This document shows, piece by piece, positions 42,246 to 51,204 of a DNA stretch of 64,000 nucleotides. The position numbers and the translations under genes are program-made. Source of the stretch: an uncultured Rikenellaceae bacterium (GTDB taxonomy: Bacteria; Bacteroidota; Bacteroidia; Bacteroidales; Rikenellaceae); assembly GCA_944415565.1 (NCBI GenBank), contig CALYBQ010000005.1, forward strand, positions 288,131 through 352,130, in the 5' to 3' direction. Numbering within the stretch: the first letter of the stretch is position 1; every line of letters starts with the position of its first letter. The notes under the pieces were generated by a model. The model saw only the letters and a program-made list of their open reading frames with translations, had not been told where the DNA came from and ran no database searches.

Positions 42246-44957
42246 ATGCGATTTTTTACAAAACATCTTGCGACTGCGCTGCTGGCTTTAGCCGTGTGCG
42301 ACTCGGCGCTTGCACAGGGACGCGATTACCTGTTTTCTTTGGAGTCGAGCGAAGGCCACGGCGGTAAAGCCCAGTGGTTCATGAAAAAAGCCGGTGAGGT
42401 TACCGACAGGCCCGAGGACCTCTCTCTTTCCGGTTATGCCGCCAAGGGATGGGCCAAGGCCATCGTCCCCGGAACCGTACTCAACTCTCTGGTTAATCAG
42501 GGTGTTTTCCCGGAGCCATATTTCGGACTGAACAATAAGATTACGAGCGGTAAAATACCCGATCTTAGCAAGGTAGGCCGCGATTTCTATACTTACTGGT
42601 TCCGCACCGAATTCGACGGAGTGCCGAAAGCTCGCGGCGAACGCATCTGGATGCAGGCCGACGGTGTGAACTACCGTGCAGAGTTCTGGTTGAACGGTAA
42701 GATGGTATGCAATATCGCCGGAATGTTCCGTCAGGAGTTCATCGACGTTACGGATTACATCAACGCGGACAAGAAGAACGTTCTGGCTGTCAAGGTGTAC
42801 CCGATAGACGAACCGGGTGTACCGCGCGACGGCGGTGACGAGAAGTCGTGGGGTGCTACCAGCGAATTCCGTAACGGCGGGAACGGCGAGATCGGCAAGA
42901 ATACAACCATGCTTATGACCGTAGGTTGGGACTTTACCTTCCTCGACGGAACCCGTGACCGTAATACCGGTATCTGGAAAGACATCCGTTTCTACAAGAC
43001 GAGGGACGTGATGATAAACCATCCGTTCGTGGCGAGCGAACTTCGTAAACCTAACTACGATCAGGCAAGCCTGAACGTAAGCGTAGAGGTTAAAAATCCC
43101 ACTTTCGGAACACGTAAGGTGAAAGTCAAGGGTGAGATCCTCGGTGAGGGCATCAAATTCGAGAAAGAGGTGAGCGTGATGCGCGGCCTTACCGAGACGG
43201 TGAAGTTCACGCCTGCCGATTTCAAACAACTCGTAATCAATAACCCGCGCTTGTGGTGGCCGGTGAACAAGGGTAAACAAGAGCTTTACACTATCTCGCT
43301 GAAAGCCGAGATCAACGGTGTGGTACAGGACTCCATCGGCACACGTTTCGGTATCAGGGAGATTACATCGAATACCGATACTCCGGACAAGTCGCGTACT
43401 TTCTACGTGAACGGCAAGCCTATCTTTATCAAAGGTACCAACTGGCTGCCTGAGAACATGCTTCGTACTTCGGACGAGCGTACGTATGCCGAATTGCGCT
43501 ATACGGCCCAGTCGGGTGTGAACTTCATCCGTTTCTGGGGCGGCGGTATCACCGAGTCCGACTACTTCTTCGAACTTTGCGACGAGTTGGGTATCATGAT
43601 ATGGACCGAGTTCTGGATGACGGGCGACACCAAACATCCGGTAGACGAGGCCCTGCACCTGACCAACGCTGCATCGACCATCAAACGTATCCGCAATCAC
43701 CCGTCGCTTGCATACTATGTCTGCTCGAACGAATCGACCGAGCTGACGGGCATACGCGACCTAATTACGCGCCTTGACGGTACGCGCGGTTACCAGATGC
43801 AGTCTGAGGTTGCCGGTATCCACGACGGAAGCCCGTACAAGACCGTGAACCCGATGCGTCATTACGAGAATACCGCTTCGGACCGAGGCAGTCGTGTAGA
43901 CGGTTTCAACCCGGAATATGGTGCTCCGTGTCTCCCTACCGTGGAGTGCTTGCGCGAAATGATGCCTGAAGAGGACTTGTGGCCGATCAATAAGGCTGTT
44001 TGGGATTACAGCGATGGTAACGGTTTCCACCAGATGTCTACGCTGTATGTCGATCTCGTTAACGAATACGGCGAATCTAAAAGCATCGACGAATTCGCCA
44101 TGAAGGGGCAGTTCGTTGGAGCGATGAATTATAAGAGCATTTGGGAGGTTTGGAACTATAACAAACTCGGTTACGGAGACCGTTACACTTCGGGATTCCT
44201 GTTCTGGTATCACAACTCTCCGATACGTCAGGTATGCGGACGCATGTGGGACTGGTCGCTCGAACCTACCGCTGCGCTTTACGCCGCAGCCAACGCTTGC
44301 GAACCGCTTCACCCGCAGTTCGATTACCTGAAGAATACCGTGTCGGTCATCAATGACTACTACCGCAGCTTCGAAGGTTATACGGTTACGGCCGAGGTTT
44401 GGGATATAAAATCGAGGCGCGTATGGTCTAAAGAGGCGTCGGTAGATCTTCCGAGCGACGGTGTGGCTAACGATGTTATCACGATCAATTTCCCGGCTGG
44501 TATCTCTCCGGTGCACTTCATCAAGCTGCGCCTGTTCGACAAAGAGGGTAACGAGGTCGGCAGCAACTTCTACTGGAGGTCGAACAGCGTATACGAAGGC
44601 AAGAAGACCTTGACAGGTCCGGCTACCGCAGGCTTCCAGAGCATAAAGGACCTCGCTCCGGCTAAAGTCTCGATAAAGTACACTACACGCACGGAAAACG
44701 GAAGGCATTATATCGACATCGTGCTTAAAAACTCTAACCGTGCCATATCGTTCTTCACGCAGTTGCAGTGGCTCGACGCTGCAGGCAAGCCGGTTCGTCC
44801 TTCGTTCTATACCGACAACTTCTTCAGTATGATGCCGGGCGAAACCCGTAAGGTGACGATAGAGACTAATAAACGCGACCTGCCGGCCGGAGCTTATTCG
44901 CTCGTACTCAAAGGCTTCAACGCAGGTGTGGTTAAAAATACCATTCAGGTGCAATGA
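42246..44957 (+). CDS. Glycoside hydrolase family 2, endo-beta-mannosidase/exo-glucosaminidase-like, copy 2
   Basis: The 903-residue protein begins with a signal peptide (MRFFTKHLATALLALAVCDSALAQ). The jelly-roll domain has VPGTVLNSLVNQGVFPEPYFGLNN and GVNYRAEFWLNGKMV (shown in parts). An Ig-like domain follows, then a barrel with IFIKGTNWLPENMLRT near residue 400, FWGGGITESDYFFELCDELGIMIW and the acid/base Glu496 in CSNESTE. It shares its N-terminal pattern with the GH2 at 34845, so the two are paralogous but well diverged. Its stop overlaps the ATG of an FAD oxidoreductase gene (ATGA), which suggests joint function. The substrate is not proven; a mannose-containing glycan is likely from context. 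Confidence 0.88.
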   Translation: MRFFTKHLATALLALAVCDSALAQGRDYLFSLESSEGHGGKAQWFMKKAGEVTDRPEDLSLSGYAAKGWAKAIVPGTVLNSLVNQGVFPEPYFGLNNKITSGKIPDLSKVGRDFYTYWFRTEFDGVPKARGERIWMQADGVNYRAEFWLNGKMVCNIAGMFRQEFIDVTDYINADKKNVLAVKVYPIDEPGVPRDGGDEKSWGATSEFRNGGNGEIGKNTTMLMTVGWDFTFLDGTRDRNTGIWKDIRFYKTRDVMINHPFVASELRKPNYDQASLNVSVEVKNPTFGTRKVKVKGEILGEGIKFEKEVSVMRGLTETVKFTPADFKQLVINNPRLWWPVNKGKQELYTISLKAEINGVVQDSIGTRFGIREITSNTDTPDKSRTFYVNGKPIFIKGTNWLPENMLRTSDERTYAELRYTAQSGVNFIRFWGGGITESDYFFELCDELGIMIWTEFWMTGDTKHPVDEALHLTNAASTIKRIRNHPSLAYYVCSNESTELTGIRDLITRLDGTRGYQMQSEVAGIHDGSPYKTVNPMRHYENTASDRGSRVDGFNPEYGAPCLPTVECLREMMPEEDLWPINKAVWDYSDGNGFHQMSTLYVDLVNEYGESKSIDEFAMKGQFVGAMNYKSIWEVWNYNKLGYGDRYTSGFLFWYHNSPIRQVCGRMWDWSLEPTAALYAAANACEPLHPQFDYLKNTVSVINDYYRSFEGYTVTAEVWDIKSRRVWSKEASVDLPSDGVANDVITINFPAGISPVHFIKLRLFDKEGNEVGSNFYWRSNSVYEGKKTLTGPATAGFQSIKDLAPAKVSIKYTTRTENGRHYIDIVLKNSNRAISFFTQLQWLDAAGKPVRPSFYTDNFFSMMPGETRKVTIETNKRDLPAGAYSLVLKGFNAGVVKNTIQVQ

Positions 44958-46801
44958 GACGACTGATATTATCGGTCCTTTCGCTGCTCGCAGCGTGCCA
45001 CTTGTCCGGACAGGAGTATGATCTGGTCATAGTGGGCGGTAATCCCGGCGGGATTACGGCGGCTATCGCCGCAGCCCGGGAAGGAAAGGACTGTGTGATA
45101 TTGGAACGTACTGAACATATCGGAGGTCTCCCGGTCAATGGACTGGGAGCCACCGATATTGGTACACGCGGTGCAACGACGGGACTTTTCGAGCGTTTCG
45201 TGCAGACGAACAAGGCGTATTATATCGACAAGTACGGAGCGGAATCGCAGCAGGTGCGTGATTGTAGCGACGGTTATCATTTCGAGCCTCATGTGGCGGC
45301 CCTGACGTTTGATAGGATGATCGGCGAGGCCGGTCCCGGAAAGATTACGGTGCTTACCATGAGGCAGTTCGATTCCGAACCCCGTTATGTTGCGATGGAG
45401 AATGGCCGGATAAGGTCCATACGTATCCTCAATCGTGATACAGGTGAGGAAGAAACCTATTCGGGACGGATGTTTCTCGACGCTACATACGAGGGCGATC
45501 TCGGTGCAGCGGCCGGCGTTCCGTATCGGTTGGGACGCGAGGGCGCCGACGAGTACGGAGAGCCGTGTGCCGGCCGTATATATCGCTGGTGGAAGCACGG
45601 GCCCGATGAAGCAGGTACGACGTATCAGGGCGACAACGCTATTCAGTCCTATAATTATCGCGTGTGTCTGACGACTGATCCGGCGAAAAGCGTAGCGGTG
45701 CAAAAACCGGAGAATTACGACCGGGAAGAGTTCGCTTCGCTTGTGGATGATGTGCTGACGGGACGCAATACCGATATAAGGTTCAAAAGTGTCACGGCCG
45801 AGCAGATGGAGGCCAACCGGCAGAAGATACTGGCCGGCGGTCGTACCGCGATTCCCGGCGATGTTTGGGGCATGGCCAAGATCAGTAGTATCGTGCGTCT
45901 GCCGAACTCCAAGACGGATGCCAATAACCAGCACTTAGCCCTTATATCGACCGACCTGCCGGAAGAAAACTGGCCTTGGCCAACCGCAGGATGGGACTGG
46001 AGGGACAAGTTCGCACAACGTTTAAGAGACTATACACTCGGCTTGTTGTGGTTCGTACAGAACGACGAAGCCCTGCCCGAACATTTTCGCGAAGCATGCC
46101 TGAAATATGGCCTTGCCGCTGACGAATATCAGGATAACGGCAATTTTCCGCGACAGGTGTATGTACGTGAGGGAAGAAGGCTCGAAGGAGTCTATTTCTT
46201 TACGGCTAACGACGCCTTGCCGGTGTCGGACGGTAAACGTCCTCCGATCAACGGACAGTCGATTACGGCAAGTCATTATGCGTTGGATTCGCACGCGGTT
46301 CGTAAGCGCGAGCCGGGGCGTGTGCATCTCGACGGATTTTTCAGCCATCCGTCGGCGGTTTACACCGTACCGTATGGTGTGATGGTTCCAAAGGCAGTCG
46401 ATAATCTTCTGTTTCCCGTTCCGGTATCGGGCAGCCACGTAGGCTTTTCCACTTTGCGTATGGAACCGTGTTGGATGGCGCTCGGCGAAGCCGCAGGAAC
46501 GGCAGCGGCACTCGCTATCGACAATGAAGTTACGGTACGTGATGTCCCGGTCGCTGCGTTGCAGGAGAAGTTGTTGGATAACGGGGCGACTCTGATATAT
46601 TTCAGAGACCTGAAAAATACCGATCCGGATTTCGCAAAAGTTCAGCGTCTTGCTTTGAAAGGCTATTTTCCCGAGTGGAATGCCCGACTTGACACACCGA
46701 TAGATGAAGCTACGGCCAAGCTTTGGAAGGAGCTTTCTAAAAAGAAGATCAAGAGCGATGGCACGTTGACCAAACGTGAAGCGTTGCGGATATTGGAATA
46801 G
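44954..46801 (+). CDS. Exported FAD-dependent oxidoreductase (FAD_oxidored-like), copy 2
   Basis: The 615-residue protein starts MRRLILSVLSLLAACHLSGQ, which reads as a lipobox (LAAC) or an ordinary signal. A Rossmann motif follows at DLVIVGGNPGGITAAIAAAREG near residues 23-44, then EHIGGLPVNGLGATDIGTRGATTGLF near 56-81. DATYEGDLGAAAGVPYRLGREGADEYGE is near 176-203 and the FAD motif near the end is MEPCWMALGEAAGTAAALA (long ones shown in parts). This matches PF12831-type flavoproteins of unknown substrate. The start overlaps the GH2 stop by 4 bases, repeating the GH2/FAD pair at 33377-37742. Confidence 0.85.
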   Translation: MRRLILSVLSLLAACHLSGQEYDLVIVGGNPGGITAAIAAAREGKDCVILERTEHIGGLPVNGLGATDIGTRGATTGLFERFVQTNKAYYIDKYGAESQQVRDCSDGYHFEPHVAALTFDRMIGEAGPGKITVLTMRQFDSEPRYVAMENGRIRSIRILNRDTGEEETYSGRMFLDATYEGDLGAAAGVPYRLGREGADEYGEPCAGRIYRWWKHGPDEAGTTYQGDNAIQSYNYRVCLTTDPAKSVAVQKPENYDREEFASLVDDVLTGRNTDIRFKSVTAEQMEANRQKILAGGRTAIPGDVWGMAKISSIVRLPNSKTDANNQHLALISTDLPEENWPWPTAGWDWRDKFAQRLRDYTLGLLWFVQNDEALPEHFREACLKYGLAADEYQDNGNFPRQVYVREGRRLEGVYFFTANDALPVSDGKRPPINGQSITASHYALDSHAVRKREPGRVHLDGFFSHPSAVYTVPYGVMVPKAVDNLLFPVPVSGSHVGFSTLRMEPCWMALGEAAGTAAALAIDNEVTVRDVPVAALQEKLLDNGATLIYFRDLKNTDPDFAKVQRLALKGYFPEWNARLDTPIDEATAKLWKELSKKKIKSDGTLTKREALRILE

Positions 46802-46921
46802 GGCTTATGTAGGTTAGATAAATAGCCTTGGGCTTTGTATTGCGTGTTTGTGCATTTTGTCGTAACGGTATAGTCAAAGCAAGACCTGTATGAAATGGCA
46901 AGGCGCAAATAGATAATAATT

Positions 46922-46954
46922 AAAAAAGCTGAGGGAATACCCCTCAGCTTTTTT
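46922..46954. terminator. Terminator between copy-2 FAD gene and AAE transporter
   Basis: Stem AAAAAGCTGAGGG / CCCTCAGCTTTTT with a short loop; works in both directions. Confidence 0.8.
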
Positions 46955-47087
46955 ATTGATGTTACTGTTGTTGTAATCTATTTCCGGCTTATTGTGTAAT
47001 TGTAATTATCTGTTTGCAGGCATCTGTTTGGTTGTCGGGAAGCGTTTGCCGTATTGTATACATGCTGCCCTTATGTTTACAAGTGCA

Positions 47088-48767
47088 TTATGTCAGGAAC
47101 AGTATCATCAACTGTGCACAAAGTACCCTTAGGAACATCGTTAGCGGATATACGGTAGCGTAGCTCACCGAAGGTATGTCGTTGCCTGAACTTTCGTTGG
47201 CATAAGCCAATGCTGGCGGGTCGGTCATAGAGCCAGCCATGAGACCGGTTAGTGTCAGATAGTTTGTTTTCAGCAATGTGCGGCCTACGATTCCGACGAT
47301 GAATAGCGGGACGAGCGTTATCAGTATGCCGTAGCCTATCCATTTGTATCCGCCGTTTACCACCGTATCTACGAATCCGTCTCCCGCTCCGAGTCCTACG
47401 CATGCGAGGAACAGCGATATGCCTACCTCACGTAACATAAGGTTGGCGCTCATGGTGGTGTATGTGACGAGTTTGTATTTCGGGCCGAAGCGGCTGATGA
47501 GTATCGAGACGATGAGCGGGCCGCCTGCGAGGCCGAGTTTGACAGGCTGGGGAACGCCCGGGAATACGAACGGGATGCTTCCCAGTATCACACCCAATAC
47601 GATTCCGAGGAATATCGGGAACAGGTTCGGGTGTTCGAGCCTTTTCAGCGAGTTCCCGAGAACCTTTTCTACCTCTCCTATCGCAGTTTCCGTACCTACT
47701 ACCGTCACACGGTCGCCGATTTGCAGGTTGAGCGACGGGTGTGCCACGAGGTCGATACCTGAACGGTTTACACGGGTTATGCTGACGCCGAATCCGCGCA
47801 GTTTCAATTTCGACAGCGACGAGCCGTTGAGCTCGGGTTTCGTTATGAGGATGCGTCTCGAAATCAATTTGGCGTTAAGCTGGTACCACTCCACTTCGGT
47901 CTCTTCACCGAGAAATGCTGTCACAGCCGGGGCCGCTGAGGGCGACGTCACTATCTGCACGTCGTCGCCGGCATGCAGGATGGTTTCCGAGTTTGCCATC
48001 TTGACCTCGCCGGTCTCCCTGTCGCGCATGCGGCATATCACGTAGTTGCGGTTGATAAGGTCGTGTATCTCCCCTACCTTCATGCCGTTGATTGATGGGT
48101 TGGTGAGCTTCAGAGTAAGCTCGCGGGCTGAGGTGTCCTTGCTGCCTCCGTCTGTCTCAAGTGCGAGCTGTTCTTCCTTTTCGAGATTTATCTTGAATAT
48201 GTAGCGGAATATTATCATGGTGAAGATTATGCCTACGACGGCAAGCGGATAGGCGACGGCGTATCCCGTAGCGATGTCGGGATTGTCCATTCCAGTGAGT
48301 TCGCTGGTAGCCTGCTGTGCTGCACCGAGTCCCGGAGTATTAGTCACGGCTCCCGACATTATGCCGACCATGGTAGTGATAGGCAGGTCGGTCAGCAGGA
48401 ATATGGTGAGGGTTGTCAGAACGCCCAACATCACGATGGAGAGGGCCATCATGTTGAGCTTGAGCCCGCCTTTCTTGAACGATGAGAAGAAACCGGGGCC
48501 CACCTGCAACCCTATCGAATATACGAAGAGGATAAGCCCGAATTCCTGCACGAAATGCAGTATGTGGCCGTCTATCTTCATTCCGAAGTGTGCGAACGCT
48601 ATTCCGGCGAAAAGTATCCACGTTACACCGAGTGAGATGCCCGCTACCTTGATCTTTCCGAGGATGATTCCGACGGCTATCACCAGTGCGAGAATGAGGA
48701 CCGAGTGAGCGACTCCGCCGCCCCATTGGGCAAAACTGCCGAAGAATAAGTCCGAAAGCCAACTCAT
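47088..48767 (-). CDS. Aspartate:alanine exchanger-family (AAE) transporter with RCK_C domains
   Basis: The 559-residue protein has N-terminal membrane helices (about five, with VGPGFFSSFKKGG and GAVTNTPGLGAAQQA), then two cytoplasmic TrkA-C/RCK_C domains near residues 215-290 and 300-375 (PSINGMKVGEIHDLINRNYVICRMRDRETG; AKLISRRILITKPELNGSSLSKL; shown in parts). Another set of helices ends near 559 and holds GLMAGSMTDPPALAYA. The layout matches the AspT/YidE family. The transported solute is unknown; such proteins exchange amino or other organic acids. It has its own promoter box. Confidence 0.9.
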   Translation of the reverse strand: MSWLSDLFFGSFAQWGGGVAHSVLILALVIAVGIILGKIKVAGISLGVTWILFAGIAFAHFGMKIDGHILHFVQEFGLILFVYSIGLQVGPGFFSSFKKGGLKLNMMALSIVMLGVLTTLTIFLLTDLPITTMVGIMSGAVTNTPGLGAAQQATSELTGMDNPDIATGYAVAYPLAVVGIIFTMIIFRYIFKINLEKEEQLALETDGGSKDTSARELTLKLTNPSINGMKVGEIHDLINRNYVICRMRDRETGEVKMANSETILHAGDDVQIVTSPSAAPAVTAFLGEETEVEWYQLNAKLISRRILITKPELNGSSLSKLKLRGFGVSITRVNRSGIDLVAHPSLNLQIGDRVTVVGTETAIGEVEKVLGNSLKRLEHPNLFPIFLGIVLGVILGSIPFVFPGVPQPVKLGLAGGPLIVSILISRFGPKYKLVTYTTMSANLMLREVGISLFLACVGLGAGDGFVDTVVNGGYKWIGYGILITLVPLFIVGIVGRTLLKTNYLTLTGLMAGSMTDPPALAYANESSGNDIPSVSYATVYPLTMFLRVLCAQLMILFLT

Positions 48768-48794
48768 GAACCTAAAGTTTTAAGATTTAACGTG

Positions 48795-48802
48795 CAAAGC
48801 TA
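48795..48802 (-). promoter_or_regulatory. -7 box of the AAE transporter gene
   Basis: TAGCTTTG on the minus strand, 27 bases before the ATG at 48767. Confidence 0.5.
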
Positions 48803-48949
48803 TGACAAAAAAATCACACGAAAAAACTTTTTCATAGTTGTCGTCTGTTCGTTTGTCCGAATTGATGATAAATTCTTCGTTTTTATTATTCGGTGTTAGA
48901 AAATCATTGCGGTTGTGGAGCGTTTATGTCGTTATTCCTGTTGTGGGTT

Positions 48950-48989
48950 AACGATAAAGCGAGGGAAGATCTTCCCTCGCTTTATCGTT
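48950..48989 (-). terminator. Perfect-palindrome terminator of the GH97 gene
   Basis: A 20-base arm (AACGATAAAGCGAGGGAAGA) is followed directly by its exact reverse complement, leaving no unpaired loop at the DNA level. It lies 20 bases beyond the GH97 stop on the minus strand. Confidence 0.7.
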
Positions 48990-49009
48990 GATGCTTGTTC
49001 CTCAGGCGG

Positions 49010-50968
49010 TTATTCTATCACACCGGCCCAACCGCCGTTGCGTGCGATATGCATCGTTATTTTGTCGCCTTTCTTGACCTTGGCCGATTTCTTACGGTAG
49101 TCCATAGCTTGGCGCGGTGCGTTTATGCCGTCTTCAAACCATGTCATCGTATACTCGCGGCCTTCCTCGAGAAAGTCGAGCGTCACTTCCACGTCTGTCC
49201 AGTTGGGTTTGTCGATTCCGCTCATTGCGCCTACGAACCACTTGTCGCCTTTACGTTTGGCTGCAGCCACGTACTGGCCGGCTTTGACTGCGAGAGAACG
49301 CGTCTCGTTCCATGTCACAGGAACGGACGTTATGAAATCGGTACATTCACGTTCGCGATAGTACAGCGTTGGATTGTCGGCGAGCATCTGGAAGCCTGTT
49401 TCGAACAATACGAAGAGCGCCATCTGGTATGCGCGTGTTCCTATGCTTCCTGCATGAGGCCGTTGCGCGCTGTAAGAGTTCGGTTGCATGGTAAACATTG
49501 CTCCCGGCGTGTAGTCCATCGGACCTGCAACGTTGCGTATCAGCGGTAGCCATACGCTGTTTTCCGGACGGCATCCGCCCATTTGTTCCATGCCCTTTAC
49601 GCCTTCATATGTGACCAAATTGGGGTATTTGTATTCGAGTCCGCCGGGTTTGAACGATCCGTGGAAAGAGATCATAAGTTTGTGTTTTGCGGCTTCCTTC
49701 AATACGCGTTCGTACCACTCGGTCACCCATTGGTCGTTGCGGTCCATGAAGTCGATCTTCAGGCCTTTGATGCCTAAGTTGCTGAGTGATTCGAACAGTC
49801 CGAAATTATTTTCGACACAGAGCCATGTCAACCAAAGCACTATACCGACACCCTTTTCATTCCCGTAACGAACGAGCTCTTTGAGGTCTATATCCGGGTT
49901 GGGATTGAACGGATCGCTTGTGCTTTTAGCCCAGCCTTCGTCCATTATGATGTATGGGATGCCGAAGTTAGAAGCGAAGTCTATGAAATATTTATACGTT
50001 TCGGTGTTGAGGCCGGCTTCGAAATTCACGTCCGGGCCATAGGGTATTGCCCCGTTCCACCATTCCCAGCTTATCAGGCCCGGTTTGATCCATGAGGTGT
50101 CTTCGATCACCGATTCCGGTGCGAGACGAGCCGTCATAGTGGTTTCGAGAAGTCCGCCGGCATCCTCGACTATCACGAAATAGCGCCAAGGGTACTCCCT
50201 CGTTCCCGATGTGCGGGCGATGAAGTCGGCTTCTTTTGTGACTTCGATCGTGCGGTCGCCGCGCGGCTTCTGTTCGAGCATGTATTTAGGGAATATGGGA
50301 GTCAGGCTGTTGCCTCCTGTGCCTTTGATGAACATTTGCGGGTAGCTCAACACTCCCGATTCGCAGATAAGAACCATGCTTCCGTCCTGAGCTTCGAACA
50401 GGGCGGGGAGGCTCGCCATTTTGTCTTCCGCTTTCCAGTCTGGGAGGTTGAGGTGCGAATAGGCTTCTTCCTGATTGGACCGGAAACTTCCTGCCTGCTG
50501 GATGTGCGCTTTATATCCGGCAGGGAAGTTCACGGAGAACTCTTCGCTCATAACCTCCACTTCGTCTTTCCCCGACGTTACGAAGCGATATGCCACTCCG
50601 TCGTCGTAGGCGCGGAACTCGACCGAGAAGCCCTCGCGGAAGTTCAAACGTAGCTGGTTGTAGTTATTTTTGATCTTTTCGAACTTGAATGCCACAACCG
50701 GAGTGAATTCGTCCGATACGGATGTCGTTTTCGAGCTTTTGAGTTTCGAATTTACGCCGTATGTTTTGTCGCGTGTCGTCAAGCTGAGGTAACTGTCTTC
50801 GATTACCTTTTTACCGTCGCGCGATACGTTATACGAGATGCGTTCGTCTGCGTTGACGTTCATTTTTATCTTTCCGTCGGGAGACGACAATTCGAAAGTG
50901 CGTGCGGATGCCGCAGCGACAGTCGTCAGGCACAAAAAAGAGCACAATAGTGCTTGAAGTTTTTTCAT
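49010..50968 (-). CDS. Glycoside hydrolase family 97, retaining alpha-galactosidase-type
   Basis: The 652-residue protein has a signal peptide (MKKLQALLCSFLCLTTVAAASA). The N-terminal beta-sandwich runs through about residue 270 (FELSSPDGKIKMNV, GVAYRFVT). A TIM barrel follows (WWNGAIPYGPDVNF, YIIMDEGWAKSTSDPF, GIVLWLTWL, GLKIDFMDRND, ISFHGSFKPGG, YEGVKGMEQ), then a C-terminal beta domain. The retaining GH97 branch uses an Asp nucleophile in KIDFMDR; here it is Asp406. That favours an alpha-galactosidase-like retaining enzyme over the inverting SusB type. The glutamate in YEGVKG may be the acid/base. It has its own promoter and terminator. Confidence 0.9.
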   Translation of the reverse strand: MKKLQALLCSFLCLTTVAAASARTFELSSPDGKIKMNVNADERISYNVSRDGKKVIEDSYLSLTTRDKTYGVNSKLKSSKTTSVSDEFTPVVAFKFEKIKNNYNQLRLNFREGFSVEFRAYDDGVAYRFVTSGKDEVEVMSEEFSVNFPAGYKAHIQQAGSFRSNQEEAYSHLNLPDWKAEDKMASLPALFEAQDGSMVLICESGVLSYPQMFIKGTGGNSLTPIFPKYMLEQKPRGDRTIEVTKEADFIARTSGTREYPWRYFVIVEDAGGLLETTMTARLAPESVIEDTSWIKPGLISWEWWNGAIPYGPDVNFEAGLNTETYKYFIDFASNFGIPYIIMDEGWAKSTSDPFNPNPDIDLKELVRYGNEKGVGIVLWLTWLCVENNFGLFESLSNLGIKGLKIDFMDRNDQWVTEWYERVLKEAAKHKLMISFHGSFKPGGLEYKYPNLVTYEGVKGMEQMGGCRPENSVWLPLIRNVAGPMDYTPGAMFTMQPNSYSAQRPHAGSIGTRAYQMALFVLFETGFQMLADNPTLYYRERECTDFITSVPVTWNETRSLAVKAGQYVAAAKRKGDKWFVGAMSGIDKPNWTDVEVTLDFLEEGREYTMTWFEDGINAPRQAMDYRKKSAKVKKGDKITMHIARNGGWAGVIE

Positions 50969-51015
50969 AAGATGATTCTGTTGAGTTTTTAGGTGGTTTT
51001 AGTAACTGTTATCTG

Positions 51016-51023
51016 CAAATATA
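51016..51023 (-). promoter_or_regulatory. -7 box of the GH97 gene
   Basis: TATATTTG on the minus strand, 47 bases before the ATG at 50968. Confidence 0.5.
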
Positions 51024-51130
51024 TTAGATAATAGTATTATTTGTTCATGAAACTGTCAGAAATTTCAAATTTTTGCCGTAAATGGTGCGGTGAAAGCTCC
51101 CCAATGACGTGCGAAATAGGATTATCTTCG

Positions 51131-51138
51131 TATATTTG
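51131..51138 (+). promoter_or_regulatory. -7 box of the GH92 gene
   Basis: TATATTTG, 66 bases before the ATG at 51205, divergent to the GH97 promoter. It excludes the longer frame starting at 51109. Confidence 0.55.
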
Positions 51139-51204
51139 CGAAATACGACCGGGGTGACGGTGGCGATCCGAGGCCCTTTGAAAAACTTAAAACTACAAGA
51201 TAAA

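Noticed and set aside
42288..43700. 470-codon minus-strand frame opposite the second GH2
   Set aside because: It lies entirely antisense to a strong GH2 gene and has no family features.
48950..48989. Perfect palindrome considered as an insertion-sequence end
   Set aside because: There is no transposase or second copy nearby, and its place after a stop codon fits a terminator.
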